The translations under genes and the position numbers were made by a program. From Caryophanales bacterium UBA2450 (lineage in GTDB: Bacteria; Bacillota_I; Bacilli_A; RFN20; CAG-826), in NCBI GenBank assembly GCA_002342545.1, contig DDQE01000022.1, positions 1,725 through 38,672 on the forward strand: a stretch of 36,948 bases of DNA, in the 5' to 3' direction. Each line of letters opens with the position of its first letter. Within the stretch, counting starts at the first letter, position 1. This document shows positions 17,137 to 25,301 of the stretch, piece after piece. Under the pieces are notes generated by a model. It worked only from the letters and a program-made list of their open reading frames with translations. It was not told the origin of the DNA and made no database searches.

Positions 17137-18216
17137 TTATTTTTCCTCAGGATTTGCTTCTTTTTTAGCAGCTGGTTTTTTAGCAGGAGCCTTTTTGGCT
17201 GGTGCTTTCTTTTCTTCAGCTGGTTTTTCTGCTTTTTCAGCAGCGAGTTCTTGTTGTTCTTTAGCAACAGCAGCAGCTTTATCATGAGATGCTTGTCTTA
17301 AAGCTTGTTCTTTTTCATAAGCTTCTTGTCTTGCCGCTCTTTCTGCTCTGATTCTTGCTAATTTTTCAGCGTTTTCTTTATCTGTTTGTTTGATGACTTC
17401 TTTCATGGTGATGTCTTCGCCTTCATCTTTGATGTAAGCGACAACTGGGATACCACCTTTAGATTCCACAACCGCATCAGCGACAACCGCTAAGATTAAG
17501 CTGACACTTCTAATGGCATCATCATTAGCAGGAATAACGTAATCCACTAAATCTGGATCACAGTTTGTATCAACAATACCAAACACTGGGACGCCTAACT
17601 TTCTAGCTTCGGCAACAGCGTTATGTTCAATACTTGGGTCGATGACAAACAAAGCGTTTGGCACCTTTCTCATTTCTTTAATACCTTCTAAGTTTTTAGA
17701 AAGTTTTTCTTTTTCTTTTCTTAATTGGGCAGCTTCCACTTTTGGTAATAAGTCGAGTTCGCCTTCTTCATCTCTTCTTTCTAATTCTTTGAGGTATCTA
17801 ATACGACTTTGAATGGTCTTAAAGTTTGTTAAGGTTCCACCTAACCATCTGTTGGTGATGTAGAAACTTCCAGAACGGAGAGCTTCTGCTTCCACTGCTT
17901 CTTTACATTGTTTTTTAGTTCCAACAAAGAGAACTTTTCCACCATTATCGACGATTTCTTTCATTGCTTTGTAGGCAGTGATGATTAAATCGACTGTCTT
18001 TTGTAAATCGATAATGTAGACACCGTTTCTAGCTCCATAGATGTATTTTTTCATCTTTGGATTCCATCTGCGGGTTTGATGACCAAAATGTGCACCAGCT
18101 TCTAAAAGCTTTTTCATGGTGATAATTGGTGCATCAGGATCATGCACGACTGCTTCCATTGGATTAGCAGCCACTTCAGTAGATTCTTCTACTAATTCTT
18201 TCTTTTCTTCGCTCAT
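17137..18216 (-). CDS. rpsB: 30S ribosomal protein S2, extended at both ends
   Basis: S2 binds the 30S head. The core runs from about residue 33 (ITMKKLLEAGAHFGHQTRRWNP) through YIYGARNGVYIIDL, FVGTKKQ, NRWLGGTLTNF and VIPANDDAIRS. The protein has 359 residues against about 230-260. The extra length is a 30-residue acidic N-terminal extension and a tail of about 80 residues: a charged, coiled-coil-like stretch followed by an Ala/Lys/Pro repeat (APAKKAPAKKPAAKK). Such tails occur in other reduced Bacilli and probably contact RNA. I start at 18216, which has AAGGAGG; an in-frame ATG at 18255 would skip that site. A strong promoter and structured leader lie upstream. Confidence 0.96.
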   Translation of the reverse strand: MSEEKKELVEESTEVAANPMEAVVHDPDAPIITMKKLLEAGAHFGHQTRRWNPKMKKYIYGARNGVYIIDLQKTVDLIITAYKAMKEIVDNGGKVLFVGTKKQCKEAVEAEALRSGSFYITNRWLGGTLTNFKTIQSRIRYLKELERRDEEGELDLLPKVEAAQLRKEKEKLSKNLEGIKEMRKVPNALFVIDPSIEHNAVAEARKLGVPVFGIVDTNCDPDLVDYVIPANDDAIRSVSLILAVVADAVVESKGGIPVVAYIKDEGEDITMKEVIKQTDKENAEKLARIRAERAARQEAYEKEQALRQASHDKAAAVAKEQQELAAEKAEKPAEEKKAPAKKAPAKKPAAKKEANPEEK

Positions 18217-18326
18217 TTGAGCCTCCTTATGTTTAGCCTCCACCGCTTCTAACAACTACCCTCACATACAATGTGAGACAATGGAGTTGAATCCACGGTG
18301 TGTGTAGTCTCTATATTTTATAGAGC
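18217..18326 (-). promoter_or_regulatory. Structured leader of rpsB-tsf (candidate S2 autoregulatory element)
   Basis: From the predicted start of transcription near 18326 the leader is about 110 bases. It holds two perfect 7-bp hairpins: CTCTATA-AAA-TATAGAG near the 5' end, and CTCACAT-TGT-ATGTGAG (on the minus strand) in the middle. The sequence between could form a further irregular stem. Many ribosomal-protein leaders bind their own product; whether this one binds S2 is inference. Confidence 0.45.
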
Positions 18327-18332
18327 GTGATA

Positions 18333-18361
18333 ATCATAGCAAACTAAAAAGAGTTAATCAA
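18333..18361 (-). promoter_or_regulatory. Strong sigma-A promoter of rpsB-tsf
   Basis: On the minus strand, TTGATT (18356-18361), a spacer of 17 and TATGAT (18333-18338). An AT-only 16-bp palindrome (18366-18381) lies just upstream, after the xerC stop. Confidence 0.85.
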
Positions 18362-18386
18362 CGAGAAAAATATATATTTTTATCTT

Positions 18387-19301
18387 TTACTTCTTATGGG
18401 CTCGAGGATGACAAGAGGAATATGCTTCTTGCATCGCTTCTTCAGTCACATGAGTGTATATCTGAGTGGTATTAATACTCTCATGGCCGAGAAGTTCTTG
18501 AATAATACGTAAGTCCGCTCCATTTTCTAATAAATGAGTAGCGAAACTATGTCTTAAGATGTGAGGGTGCAAATTAACAAATGTTCCAGTCTTCAGTTCA
18601 ATGGAATCTAAGATATATTCAAGTCCTCTAACAGTTAATGGCCTGCCTTTATTGTTAAAAATTAGTTTTTTTCCGTCTTCCATTTTAATAATCTGGCTTC
18701 TACCTAATAAGTTTGGACGACACATTTTTATATAAGCTTCAACATCTTTTCGACATTCTTCACTAAATGGGACCATTCTTTCTTTTCTACCCTTGCCGTA
18801 AACTTTTAAAATTCTTTGTTTTAAATAGACGTCTTGAATTTCTAATTTACATAATTCACTCGCTCTTAATCCGCAATAATAAAGCAAGGATAAAATAGCT
18901 TGATCTCTTAAAGCTAATTCATCTTCTCTTTTACGATTTTCCTTTAATAATTCTTCAATTTGTTCTTTATAAAGAACACGTGGATATTTTCTTTCAATTT
19001 TTGGAGAATCTATAAATAAAAATGGATCGTCTTTAATATAGCCTTCTCTAGCTAAAAATTTATAAAACTGTCTTAATGCAGTAAGCCTTCTTTTGCAACT
19101 TCTTTTAGAAACACCGTTGGTGATTTCCTCAGTGAAAAAATTACGAATAACAATTTGATCTACTTTATCCATATCGATGTCTTCTTTAAAGAGAAATTTG
19201 AAAAACTTTTCAATATCTCTTCGATAAGAATCAATTGTATCTTCTGTGCAGTTTTTACCAAATTGTAGATAGTTTAAAAATTCTTTTGTCGGCTTATTCA
19301 T
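18387..19301 (-). CDS. xerC: Tyrosine recombinase, XerC type
   Basis: XerC-type recombinases resolve chromosome dimers at dif with a partner. The product has 304 residues, normal length. An N-terminal SAM-like DNA-binding domain (to about 105) precedes the catalytic domain with Arg146 (GLRASEL), Lys170 (GKGRKER), His247-x-x-Arg250 (HILRHSFATHLLENG), His273 (GHESINTTQIY) and the nucleophile Tyr282. Position after topA matches XerC (CodV) of Bacillus, where trmFO lies between and hslVU-codY follow; those are absent here. There is no ribosome binding site; a TAGAAT lies 9 bases before the ATG, after the topA terminator. Confidence 0.9.
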   Translation of the reverse strand: MNKPTKEFLNYLQFGKNCTEDTIDSYRRDIEKFFKFLFKEDIDMDKVDQIVIRNFFTEEITNGVSKRSCKRRLTALRQFYKFLAREGYIKDDPFLFIDSPKIERKYPRVLYKEQIEELLKENRKREDELALRDQAILSLLYYCGLRASELCKLEIQDVYLKQRILKVYGKGRKERMVPFSEECRKDVEAYIKMCRPNLLGRSQIIKMEDGKKLIFNNKGRPLTVRGLEYILDSIELKTGTFVNLHPHILRHSFATHLLENGADLRIIQELLGHESINTTQIYTHVTEEAMQEAYSSCHPRAHKK

Positions 19302-19318
19302 ATCAACGATATTCTAAC

Positions 19319-19344
19319 AAAAAAGACGCCCTATTTGCGTCTTT
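19319..19344 (-). terminator. Intrinsic terminator built into the 3' end of topA
   Basis: On the minus strand AAAGACGC/GCGTCTTT form an 8-bp stem with a loop of seven (AAATAGG), followed by T6. The 5' arm encodes the last Lys-Arg-Arg codons of topA, and the stop codon TAG (19331-19333) lies in the loop. Confidence 0.88.
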
Positions 19345-21433
19345 TTTTCAAAAGTTTTTCCATATGATTACAATTAGGATAATTCGTACATCCTAAGAAA
19401 TAACCATATTTACCTTTCTTTTTGACAAGTTGACCAGTTTCGCAATCAGGACATTTTTTAACATATTCAGCTGGGGTGTCCACTGGTTTTTCTTCTTTGA
19501 CGATATATTTGCAGTGTGGATATCCACTACAAGCGATAAAGACTTTTCCTTTAGCGTCTTTTCTTTCTACTAGAGGTTTGCCGCATTCAGGACAGATTTC
19601 TCCAGTATAGACGACTTCTTTCTTTTCCTTTTGAACGTATTTACAACTTGGATAATTAGAACAGCCTATAAACTGTCCGTTTTTCCCTTCCTTATAAACT
19701 AATGGAGCGCCACATTTTGGACATTTTTCTCCAGTAGGAATAGGTTCATCAACATACATCACTTTTTGCACTTTATTAAATTGGTTCATAAATTCATCAT
19801 AGAACTTAGATATAATATCTAAAGATGATGAATCTCCCTCAGAAATTTTATCGAGTTTAGTTTCCATGTCAGCGGTATATTTAGCATCGACAATATTTGG
19901 GAAATATTTAATTAATACATGTGCGGTCTTTTTGCCTTGATCAGTGACATTTAAAATGCCTTTTTCTTCATCAACATATTTTCTCTTTTTTAAAGTAGAA
20001 ATTGTGGAAGCGTAAGTTGAAGGTCTACCAATACCCACTTCTTCCATTAATTTAACGATCTTAGCTTCGCTATATCTACTAGGTGGGGTGGTAAATTTTT
20101 GCTCTATTTCCTTTTTAACTAGTGTTAATTCGTCATTTACATTAATTGAAGGAAGATTTTTATAATGTTTAGTTTCTTCTTCATCTTTATAGATAATTTC
20201 GTAACCCGGGAATAAGGTTCTAGTGAAATCTAATTTGAACTTCACTCCATTAGTAGATAAATGCACCACTAAAGTTTCTTCTTTCTTCCCTTTCATTAAA
20301 CTTGCTAAAGTACGATTGTAAATTAATTTATAAAGATTGTATTGGTCAGGAGTTAAGAAACTTCTAACTGATTCAGGGGTGCGGTGATTACTTGTTGGTC
20401 TAATAGCTTCGTGAGCGTCTTGAGTTAACTCGCCGGCCTTAAAAGCTTTTGGTTTACCCAAATATTCTTTGCCGTATGTTTCGATAATATATTTACTAGC
20501 GCGTTCAACAAAAATAGGAGCAAGTCTAGTAGAGTCAGTACGCATGTAGGTAATTAAACCAACATGTTCTCCGTTGACTTGAATACCTTCATATAATGAC
20601 TGGGCCACTCTTTGAGTTTTATCAGTTTTAAACTTTAATCGTGAGAAGGCTTCTTGTTGCAATGTTGAAGTCGTAAATGGAACTTTTGATTCCACGGTTT
20701 TGACCACTGTTTCTACAGAGTCCACTTTTAATTTATCTTTTAATAAAGATAAAATGCGTTCAGCTTCCTCTTTAGTTTCAATATTTTTCTTACCAGTTTC
20801 ATCACTAATAAAAGTAAGTTCATATTCTTTATTGTTTAATAAAACTGAGGTATTAATTTTCCAATATTCTTCAGGAACAAATTTCTCTATTTCTAGTTCT
20901 TGATCATAGACCAACTTTAGGGTTGCAGATTGCACTCTACCAGCGCTTTTAGAATGAATTTTCTTGTTTAATAACGAAGATAATTTAAAACCAATAATAC
21001 GGTCTAGCATTCTTCTGGTCTCTTGAGATGCTACTAAATCTAAATCGATAGTTCTTGGAGATTTTAAAGCTTCATTAATCGAGTCTCTAGTAATTTCATG
21101 GAATTCTAACCTTTTGTTAGTTTTCACATCTAAATTAAGAACTTGCGCTAAATGCCAGGCAATTGCTTCCCCTTCGCGGTCAGGGTCGGTAGCTAATATG
21201 ACTTCTTCAGATTCGTCTGCAAGTTTTTTTAAATCATACACTACTTTTCTTTTATCATTATTAATTACGTACGCGGGCGCAAAATTGTTTTCAATATCGA
21301 TTCCTAGTCCACCTTTACCCTTTGTAGCGAGATCTCGTATATGTCCATACGAGGCTTTAACGATATAGTCTTCACCTAGATATCGCTTGATTGTTTCACA
21401 TTTTGTTGGAGATTCGACAATAACTAATTTCAT
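19331..21433 (-). CDS. topA: DNA topoisomerase I
   Basis: TopA relaxes negative supercoils by type IA strand passage. The product has 700 residues. The Toprim domain starts at the N-terminus (LVIVESPTK) and holds the metal-binding DPDREG at 83-88. The catalytic Tyr296 is in GLITYMRTDSTR, preceded by SAGRVQSATL. Three C-terminal C4 zinc ribbons (CPKC...CSNYPSC, CPEC...CSGYPHC, CPDC...CTNYPNC) complete it. I start at 21433 (MKLVIVES); five extra codons upstream overlap the -10. The leader is only about 8 bases and has no ribosome binding site. dprA lies upstream, as in Bacillus. Confidence 0.96.
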   Translation of the reverse strand: MKLVIVESPTKCETIKRYLGEDYIVKASYGHIRDLATKGKGGLGIDIENNFAPAYVINNDKRKVVYDLKKLADESEEVILATDPDREGEAIAWHLAQVLNLDVKTNKRLEFHEITRDSINEALKSPRTIDLDLVASQETRRMLDRIIGFKLSSLLNKKIHSKSAGRVQSATLKLVYDQELEIEKFVPEEYWKINTSVLLNNKEYELTFISDETGKKNIETKEEAERILSLLKDKLKVDSVETVVKTVESKVPFTTSTLQQEAFSRLKFKTDKTQRVAQSLYEGIQVNGEHVGLITYMRTDSTRLAPIFVERASKYIIETYGKEYLGKPKAFKAGELTQDAHEAIRPTSNHRTPESVRSFLTPDQYNLYKLIYNRTLASLMKGKKEETLVVHLSTNGVKFKLDFTRTLFPGYEIIYKDEEETKHYKNLPSINVNDELTLVKKEIEQKFTTPPSRYSEAKIVKLMEEVGIGRPSTYASTISTLKKRKYVDEEKGILNVTDQGKKTAHVLIKYFPNIVDAKYTADMETKLDKISEGDSSSLDIISKFYDEFMNQFNKVQKVMYVDEPIPTGEKCPKCGAPLVYKEGKNGQFIGCSNYPSCKYVQKEKKEVVYTGEICPECGKPLVERKDAKGKVFIACSGYPHCKYIVKEEKPVDTPAEYVKKCPDCETGQLVKKKGKYGYFLGCTNYPNCNHMEKLLKKRRK

Positions 21434-21447
21434 AAGACAGCGCCACA

Positions 21448-21476
21448 ATTATGGTTATTAAAAAGCATAAAGTCAA
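21448..21476 (-). promoter_or_regulatory. Promoter of topA
   Basis: On the minus strand, TTGACT (21471-21476), a spacer of 17 and CATAAT (21448-21453). The start codon begins 14 bases after the -10, so the predicted leader is about 8 bases with no room for a Shine-Dalgarno site. Confidence 0.75.
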
Positions 21477-21514
21477 CGGCAAAAATCCTTATATATTTTC
21501 TTAAATAAACAATG

Positions 21515-22315
21515 TTATTTAACTTCACATAATAAAGAATTTCCTCTTTCTGATAAGTAATCAATAACATCTTGAGGTTCGGTCACAACCGGAGCCCCTT
21601 CTTTAATTAATAAGTCGTTTAGTGAATTTTTTATATCTCCATTTGGAATCACCATTAACTGTCTAAATAGTTCTAAAGTATAGTTAGCGGTAATTAAAGT
21701 TCCACTAATGCGACTAGCCTCTCCAATTAAAGTGCCTTTAGCTAATCCGGCAATTAATCTATTTCTCTGATGAAAATGTTTTTGTTCAGGAGAAACATAG
21801 CCGTAATATTCTGAAATAACTAGATGTTTTTTCTTTATTTCTTTATATAATTCCGAATTACAACTTGGATAACAATATTCAATCCCGTTAGCAAGCACTG
21901 CAATAGTTCTTCCTCCATTATCTATTGCGGCTTTATGAGCGATCGTATCAATTCCTTTAGCAAGTCCGGAAATGATGTTATATTTCTTACAAACATTAGA
22001 AACAATGTAATCAACATTATTTTTTCCTTCTACACTCGCTTTTCTAGCACCCACTACAGCTAGATTTTTATCAACATCAGATAATAAAGAAATATCTCCA
22101 TAATAAAATAAGACAATCGGAGGATAGCGTATCTCTTTAAGATAACTTGGGTAATCAGGGTCAAGGATAGTTAAAACATTACATTTAATACTTTTTAAAT
22201 AGGCATCAGCTTGAGTCTCATCAATAAGATTTTTGTTTAATAATGCCTGAGTTACAGCCAACACATCTCCTTGATAATGGATGGCCATTGCAATTAAAAG
22301 ATTTCTCGAATTCAT
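21515..22315 (-). CDS. dprA: DNA processing protein DprA (Smf)
   Basis: DprA binds incoming single-stranded DNA and loads RecA during transformation. The product has 266 residues, a compact form with the Rossmann-like core: ILDPDYPSYLKEI, AVVGARKAS, SGLAKGIDTIAHKAA, GGRTIAVLANGIEYCYP, then HFHQRNRLIAGLA and EASRISGTLITA. No extra C-terminal winged helix is evident. The ATG has an AGAGGGA site. It precedes topA as in Bacillus. Whether this organism is competent cannot be told from the window. Confidence 0.93.
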   Translation of the reverse strand: MNSRNLLIAMAIHYQGDVLAVTQALLNKNLIDETQADAYLKSIKCNVLTILDPDYPSYLKEIRYPPIVLFYYGDISLLSDVDKNLAVVGARKASVEGKNNVDYIVSNVCKKYNIISGLAKGIDTIAHKAAIDNGGRTIAVLANGIEYCYPSCNSELYKEIKKKHLVISEYYGYVSPEQKHFHQRNRLIAGLAKGTLIGEASRISGTLITANYTLELFRQLMVIPNGDIKNSLNDLLIKEGAPVVTEPQDVIDYLSERGNSLLCEVK

Positions 22316-22344
22316 AAAAAGTCCCTCTATTATATAAAGAGTGG

Positions 22345-22396
22345 ATTTTTTCGATTTTTTTGCAAAAAAAGTTAAAAAAGTTTTATTTTTTCGATT
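22345..22396. repeat. 12-bp direct repeat in a homopolymer-rich stretch
   Basis: ATTTTTTCGATT occurs at 22345-22356 and 22385-22396, 40 bases apart. The second copy encodes the C-terminus of rnhB and the first lies in the rnhB-dprA gap. Runs of A and T between them make the stretch prone to slippage. No clear terminator is visible. Confidence 0.6.
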
Positions 22397-22992
22397 GTGA
22401 GTTCTTTAACTGGACCATAACTAAAACGATATAATCCTTTGATTGGACCATACTTTTTTAGCATTTCCATATGTAATTTAGTGCCATATCCTTTATGTTT
22501 AGCAATTTGGTAGTCAGGATATTTCTTATCTAGTTCATAACAAATATGATCTCGAGTAACTTTAGCCATAATAGAAGCAGCCGCAATACACATTGCTTTA
22601 GCGTCTCCATGGATAATGGCTTCAAAAGGTAAATCTGTTTGCATTTTTACCGCGTCAGTAAGAATCATATCATAACGATGATTAAGTTTATTTAACGCCA
22701 TCACCATGGCTTTTCTTGAAGCATTTAAAATATTGATTTCATCTATTTCTTCAGCAGACACTTCTGCAACTGCCCAACTAATCGCATTTTCTTTAATAAT
22801 TTGATAAGCTTCTTCTCTTTGTTTTTCACTTAACTGCTTAGAGTCGTTAATTAAATCACACTTAAAATCTTTAGGAAGAATCACTGCTCCGGCAACAACT
22901 GGACCTAATAAACAGCCTCTACCAGCTTCATCACATCCAGCGATATATTCTATATCTTTACTATAATATTGTTGTTCGTAATCTAAACTCAT
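22372..22992 (-). CDS. rnhB: Ribonuclease HII
   Basis: RNase HII removes ribonucleotides from DNA-RNA hybrids. It has 206 residues. Catalytic Asp21-Glu22 lie in GCDEAGRGCLLGPV, followed by NDSKQLSEKQRE, LTDAV with another active-site Asp, and AASIMAKVTRD. It overlaps the rbgA stop by 4 bases (ATGA), so translation is coupled; no independent ribosome binding site is seen. Confidence 0.95.
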   Translation of the reverse strand: MSLDYEQQYYSKDIEYIAGCDEAGRGCLLGPVVAGAVILPKDFKCDLINDSKQLSEKQREEAYQIIKENAISWAVAEVSAEEIDEINILNASRKAMVMALNKLNHRYDMILTDAVKMQTDLPFEAIIHGDAKAMCIAAASIMAKVTRDHICYELDKKYPDYQIAKHKGYGTKLHMEMLKKYGPIKGLYRFSYGPVKELTIEKIKLF

Positions 22993-23819
22993 TGGGCGTG
23001 TTCTAATGATATACGGCCTAATTTACCGTCTTTAAATTCTTTTAAAAGAAGTGAGTAGGCTCTTTCATAATCGTTTAATAAGCCTCTTCTTTGACAAATC
23101 TCTTGGATGACTATTTCAAAATTTGAAAGGTCCATAACCCCAAATCTTTCTTTTAAGGCTTCAGGATAGAATTTATTCAAGTATTTAATTAAGTAGATAG
23201 ATAAATCCTCATTAGGTAAGATTTCTTCTCTTATTGAGCCCAAAAGCGCTAAATTGATGGCTTTAGTTTTATCATCATAGTTCATTGGTAAAATCCCTGG
23301 AGTGTCTAAAAGAATGAAATCATTATTCACTTTAATGAATTGTTCGCCTCTAGTATATCCAGGTTTATTTTGCACTCCAGCTGCGCTTCTTTTTGCTAAA
23401 CGATTAATTAAAGAAGATTTACCAACATTAGGGACGCCGATAATCATAGTTTTTAGTGGTTGAGGTTTCATTCCTTTAAGAGTGTCTTTAGCATGCTTTT
23501 CAGCACCGAGTTTTTTCACTTCATTAGCAATAATTTGCGTGGATTTTTGCTCATTTAGATTCAAAATTAGTAGCGAATCTACGCTTTTTTTGAAATATTC
23601 TTCCCATTTTTTCGTTTCAATAGGATCGGCTAAATCACTTTTAGACAATACAAAAATACGCTTCTTATTTTGAACTCTCTTTTCAAATTCAGGATTTATA
23701 GAACTAAGTGGGGCTCTAGCATCAAGAATTTCAATTACAATGTCCACCAATTTGATTTTAGCCTCAATTTCATTTAAGGCTTTTTTCATGTGTCCTGGAA
23801 ACCAATGTATTTGACTCAT
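22989..23819 (-). CDS. rbgA: Ribosome biogenesis GTPase RbgA (YlqF)
   Basis: RbgA drives late assembly of the 50S subunit. The product has 276 residues with the circularly permuted GTPase order: G4 SKSD at 59-62, then G1 GVPNVGKSS at 128-136, G2-like PGYTRGEQ, and G3 DTPG at 172-175. The N-terminal IHWFPGHMKKAL is typical of the family. I start at 23819, one base after lepB; a GAGGT lies about 12 bases upstream inside lepB. Longer in-frame starts up to 23867 would lie inside lepB. rnhB follows, as in Bacillus. Confidence 0.95.
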   Translation of the reverse strand: MSQIHWFPGHMKKALNEIEAKIKLVDIVIEILDARAPLSSINPEFEKRVQNKKRIFVLSKSDLADPIETKKWEEYFKKSVDSLLILNLNEQKSTQIIANEVKKLGAEKHAKDTLKGMKPQPLKTMIIGVPNVGKSSLINRLAKRSAAGVQNKPGYTRGEQFIKVNNDFILLDTPGILPMNYDDKTKAINLALLGSIREEILPNEDLSIYLIKYLNKFYPEALKERFGVMDLSNFEIVIQEICQRRGLLNDYERAYSLLLKEFKDGKLGRISLEHAQ

Positions 23820-23820
23820 A

Positions 23821-24639
23821 TTAGAATTCATACCTCGGTGCAAATTCATGCATATCAGTATTCTCACCAGTACCGGAATTAAACGTTACATAAGCATTTA
23901 AAGAAATAACTCGACCTTGTAATTCATTAGCGGTTAATTTATTTGGGTTTGTCATATAATCATAAGAATCGGTACTACCTTGCCAATTATCGCCCATCAC
24001 AAAATACTCATTATTCGCTAAAGCTTTATGGAAAACTCTAGTCTTACCAGCACTTGAATTTGGAGTGGAATGAGAAGTTCTAAACGTTTTATTAGGCAAA
24101 ACAAATTCATTAACTGTATATTTAAGGGTCTTATTAACAAACTTAGTTTGTCCCTCTTCGTAATAATATGCCTCAAATGTTTGCTCATATTCTTTTTGAG
24201 TGGAAGTTAAAACATATTTAGGACTCCCCATTTTTTGAGCAGTAAATGTATAAACATGAGTTTCTGAATCATAAGTCATTTGAATGGTTTCACCAGGAAA
24301 ACCCCAAACTCTTTTGATTTTAAAATCATTTGACCCACCCCAACCTTGAGGATAATAAGTAACAACAACATCAAATCTATGAAGACTATATACTGATCCT
24401 TTGCTAATGTCTGCTAGTCCATAGTGATTTCTAAGATGATAGGTTGTACCACCTTCAGAAATAGTGCCTCCTCCAGTTAAGGTTGGCCACATCGAGTGTT
24501 GATTAACCACAATTGGTTGATAATACTTCTTTTTAAAGATAAAGCAACCTGTAATTACGATAGAAACAGCAAGTAAAAAATATAAGATAGGGAAAAACCA
24601 TGCTTGAAATTTTTCATTATTGTAAAATTTCTTTGTCAT
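23821..24639 (-). CDS. lepB: Type I signal peptidase
   Basis: This membrane protease removes signal peptides from exported proteins. It has 272 residues. One N-terminal transmembrane segment (about 13-35) precedes the catalytic Ser49 (NQHSMWPTL), the general base Lys109 (IKRVWGFPGE, after RFDVVVTYYP), and the MGDNWQGSTDS box. The part between Lys109 and MGDN is longer than in minimal Gram-positive SipS proteins. It lies between rplS and rbgA, as a signal peptidase does in several Firmicutes. Its mRNA is predicted to start one base before the ATG: no ribosome binding site exists. Confidence 0.94.
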   Translation of the reverse strand: MTKKFYNNEKFQAWFFPILYFLLAVSIVITGCFIFKKKYYQPIVVNQHSMWPTLTGGGTISEGGTTYHLRNHYGLADISKGSVYSLHRFDVVVTYYPQGWGGSNDFKIKRVWGFPGETIQMTYDSETHVYTFTAQKMGSPKYVLTSTQKEYEQTFEAYYYEEGQTKFVNKTLKYTVNEFVLPNKTFRTSHSTPNSSAGKTRVFHKALANNEYFVMGDNWQGSTDSYDYMTNPNKLTANELQGRVISLNAYVTFNSGTGENTDMHEFAPRYEF

Positions 24640-24646
24640 GCATTAA

Positions 24647-24675
24647 ATTATACATAGTATACATGCGATATACAA
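24647..24675 (-). promoter_or_regulatory. Promoter of lepB, nearly leaderless
   Basis: On the minus strand, TTGTAT (24670-24675), a spacer of 17 and a perfect TATAAT (24647-24652). Only seven bases separate the -10 from the ATG at 24639, so transcription should start at or next to the start codon. Confidence 0.85.
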
Positions 24676-24705
24676 GAAAAAAGGAACCGATTAATCGATT
24701 CCTTT
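24676..24705 (-). terminator. Intrinsic terminator after rplS
   Basis: AAAGGAA-x-CGATTAATCG-x-TTCCTTT forms a long stem with one mismatch pair and is followed on the minus strand by T-rich sequence (TTTTTTC across the stem end). It isolates rplS from lepB. Confidence 0.85.
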
Positions 24706-24725
24706 TAGTTGCTAGAATTTGAAAA

Positions 24726-25073
24726 TTATAGAACTTCCTTAATACGAGCAGCTTTACCTGAACGTTTACGGATATAAGTGATTTTATTTCTTCTCACTTT
24801 GCCTTTTCTCATTACTTCAATTCCTGCAATACTTGGAGAATGTAATGGGAAGGTTCTTTCCACACCGATGCCACTGGACATCTTACGAACGGTAAACGTA
24901 GCATTAACACCGCCACCTCTTCTTTGAATAACAACACCTTGGAATACTTGGATTCTGGATTTGTTACCTTCAATAATACGAACAGAAACTTTGACTTCGT
25001 CACCAGATTTGAATTCTGGAAAGTCTGTTCTGAGTTGGGATGCGGTAATTTCTTCAACTAATCTGTTGTTCAT
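24726..25073 (-). CDS. rplS: 50S ribosomal protein L19
   Basis: L19 sits at the subunit interface of the 50S. The product has 115 residues, typical. Motifs are FKSGDEVKVSVRIIEGNKSR, QVFQGVVIQRRGGG, FTVRKMSSGIGVERTFPLHSP and the basic tail GKVRRNKITYIRKRSGKAARI. It has a strong GGAGG site. In Bacillus it is downstream of trmD in one operon; here trmD faces the other way and rplS has its own promoter, leader and terminator. Confidence 0.97.
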   Translation of the reverse strand: MNNRLVEEITASQLRTDFPEFKSGDEVKVSVRIIEGNKSRIQVFQGVVIQRRGGGVNATFTVRKMSSGIGVERTFPLHSPSIAGIEVMRKGKVRRNKITYIRKRSGKAARIKEVL

Positions 25074-25157
25074 TTTGTACGCCTCCTATAGATATATGTT
25101 CTCTTGGTGTTCATTCTCATTTGACAGCGGAGCACCCGTATCATGTTTAAAACATGC
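25074..25157 (-). promoter_or_regulatory. Leader of rplS (candidate L19 leader)
   Basis: The predicted leader is about 84 bases. It contains an inverted repeat CATGTTT-T-AAACATG (25142-25156), then an irregular stem in which GGTG pairs with CACC (GGGTGCTCC ... GAACACC), followed by the GGAGG site. Position and stem resemble the L19 leader family of Firmicutes, but I could not align it to a covariance model. Confidence 0.5.
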
Positions 25158-25163
25158 TTGATA

Positions 25164-25191
25164 ATAATACCATAGTGAACACTCATTGCAA
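25164..25191 (-). promoter_or_regulatory. Promoter of rplS
   Basis: On the minus strand, TTGCAA (25186-25191), a spacer of 16 and TATTAT (25164-25169). It is divergent from the rpsP promoter, and the two -35 boxes lie about 52 bases apart. Confidence 0.8.
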
Positions 25192-25243
25192 GCATTAATT
25201 TTATTAATTTGTAGAAAAATATATACCTGTAAAGTAAAAATGC

Positions 25244-25272
25244 TTGACACATATAAAAATAAACCTTACTAT
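25244..25272 (+). promoter_or_regulatory. Promoter of the inverted rpsP block
   Basis: A perfect -35 TTGACA (25244-25249), a spacer of 17 and TACTAT (25267-25272). The predicted leader is about 23 bases and carries GGAGG (25288-25292) before the rpsP ATG. Confidence 0.88.
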
Positions 25273-25301
25273 TAGTAGGCAAAATTTGGAGGAAACAAAA
25301 A

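Noticed and set aside
22321..22344. TATAAT upstream of dprA as a promoter
   Set aside because: The -10 is perfect but no -35 is found at 16-18 bases; a transcript from rnhB is as likely, so it is not listed.
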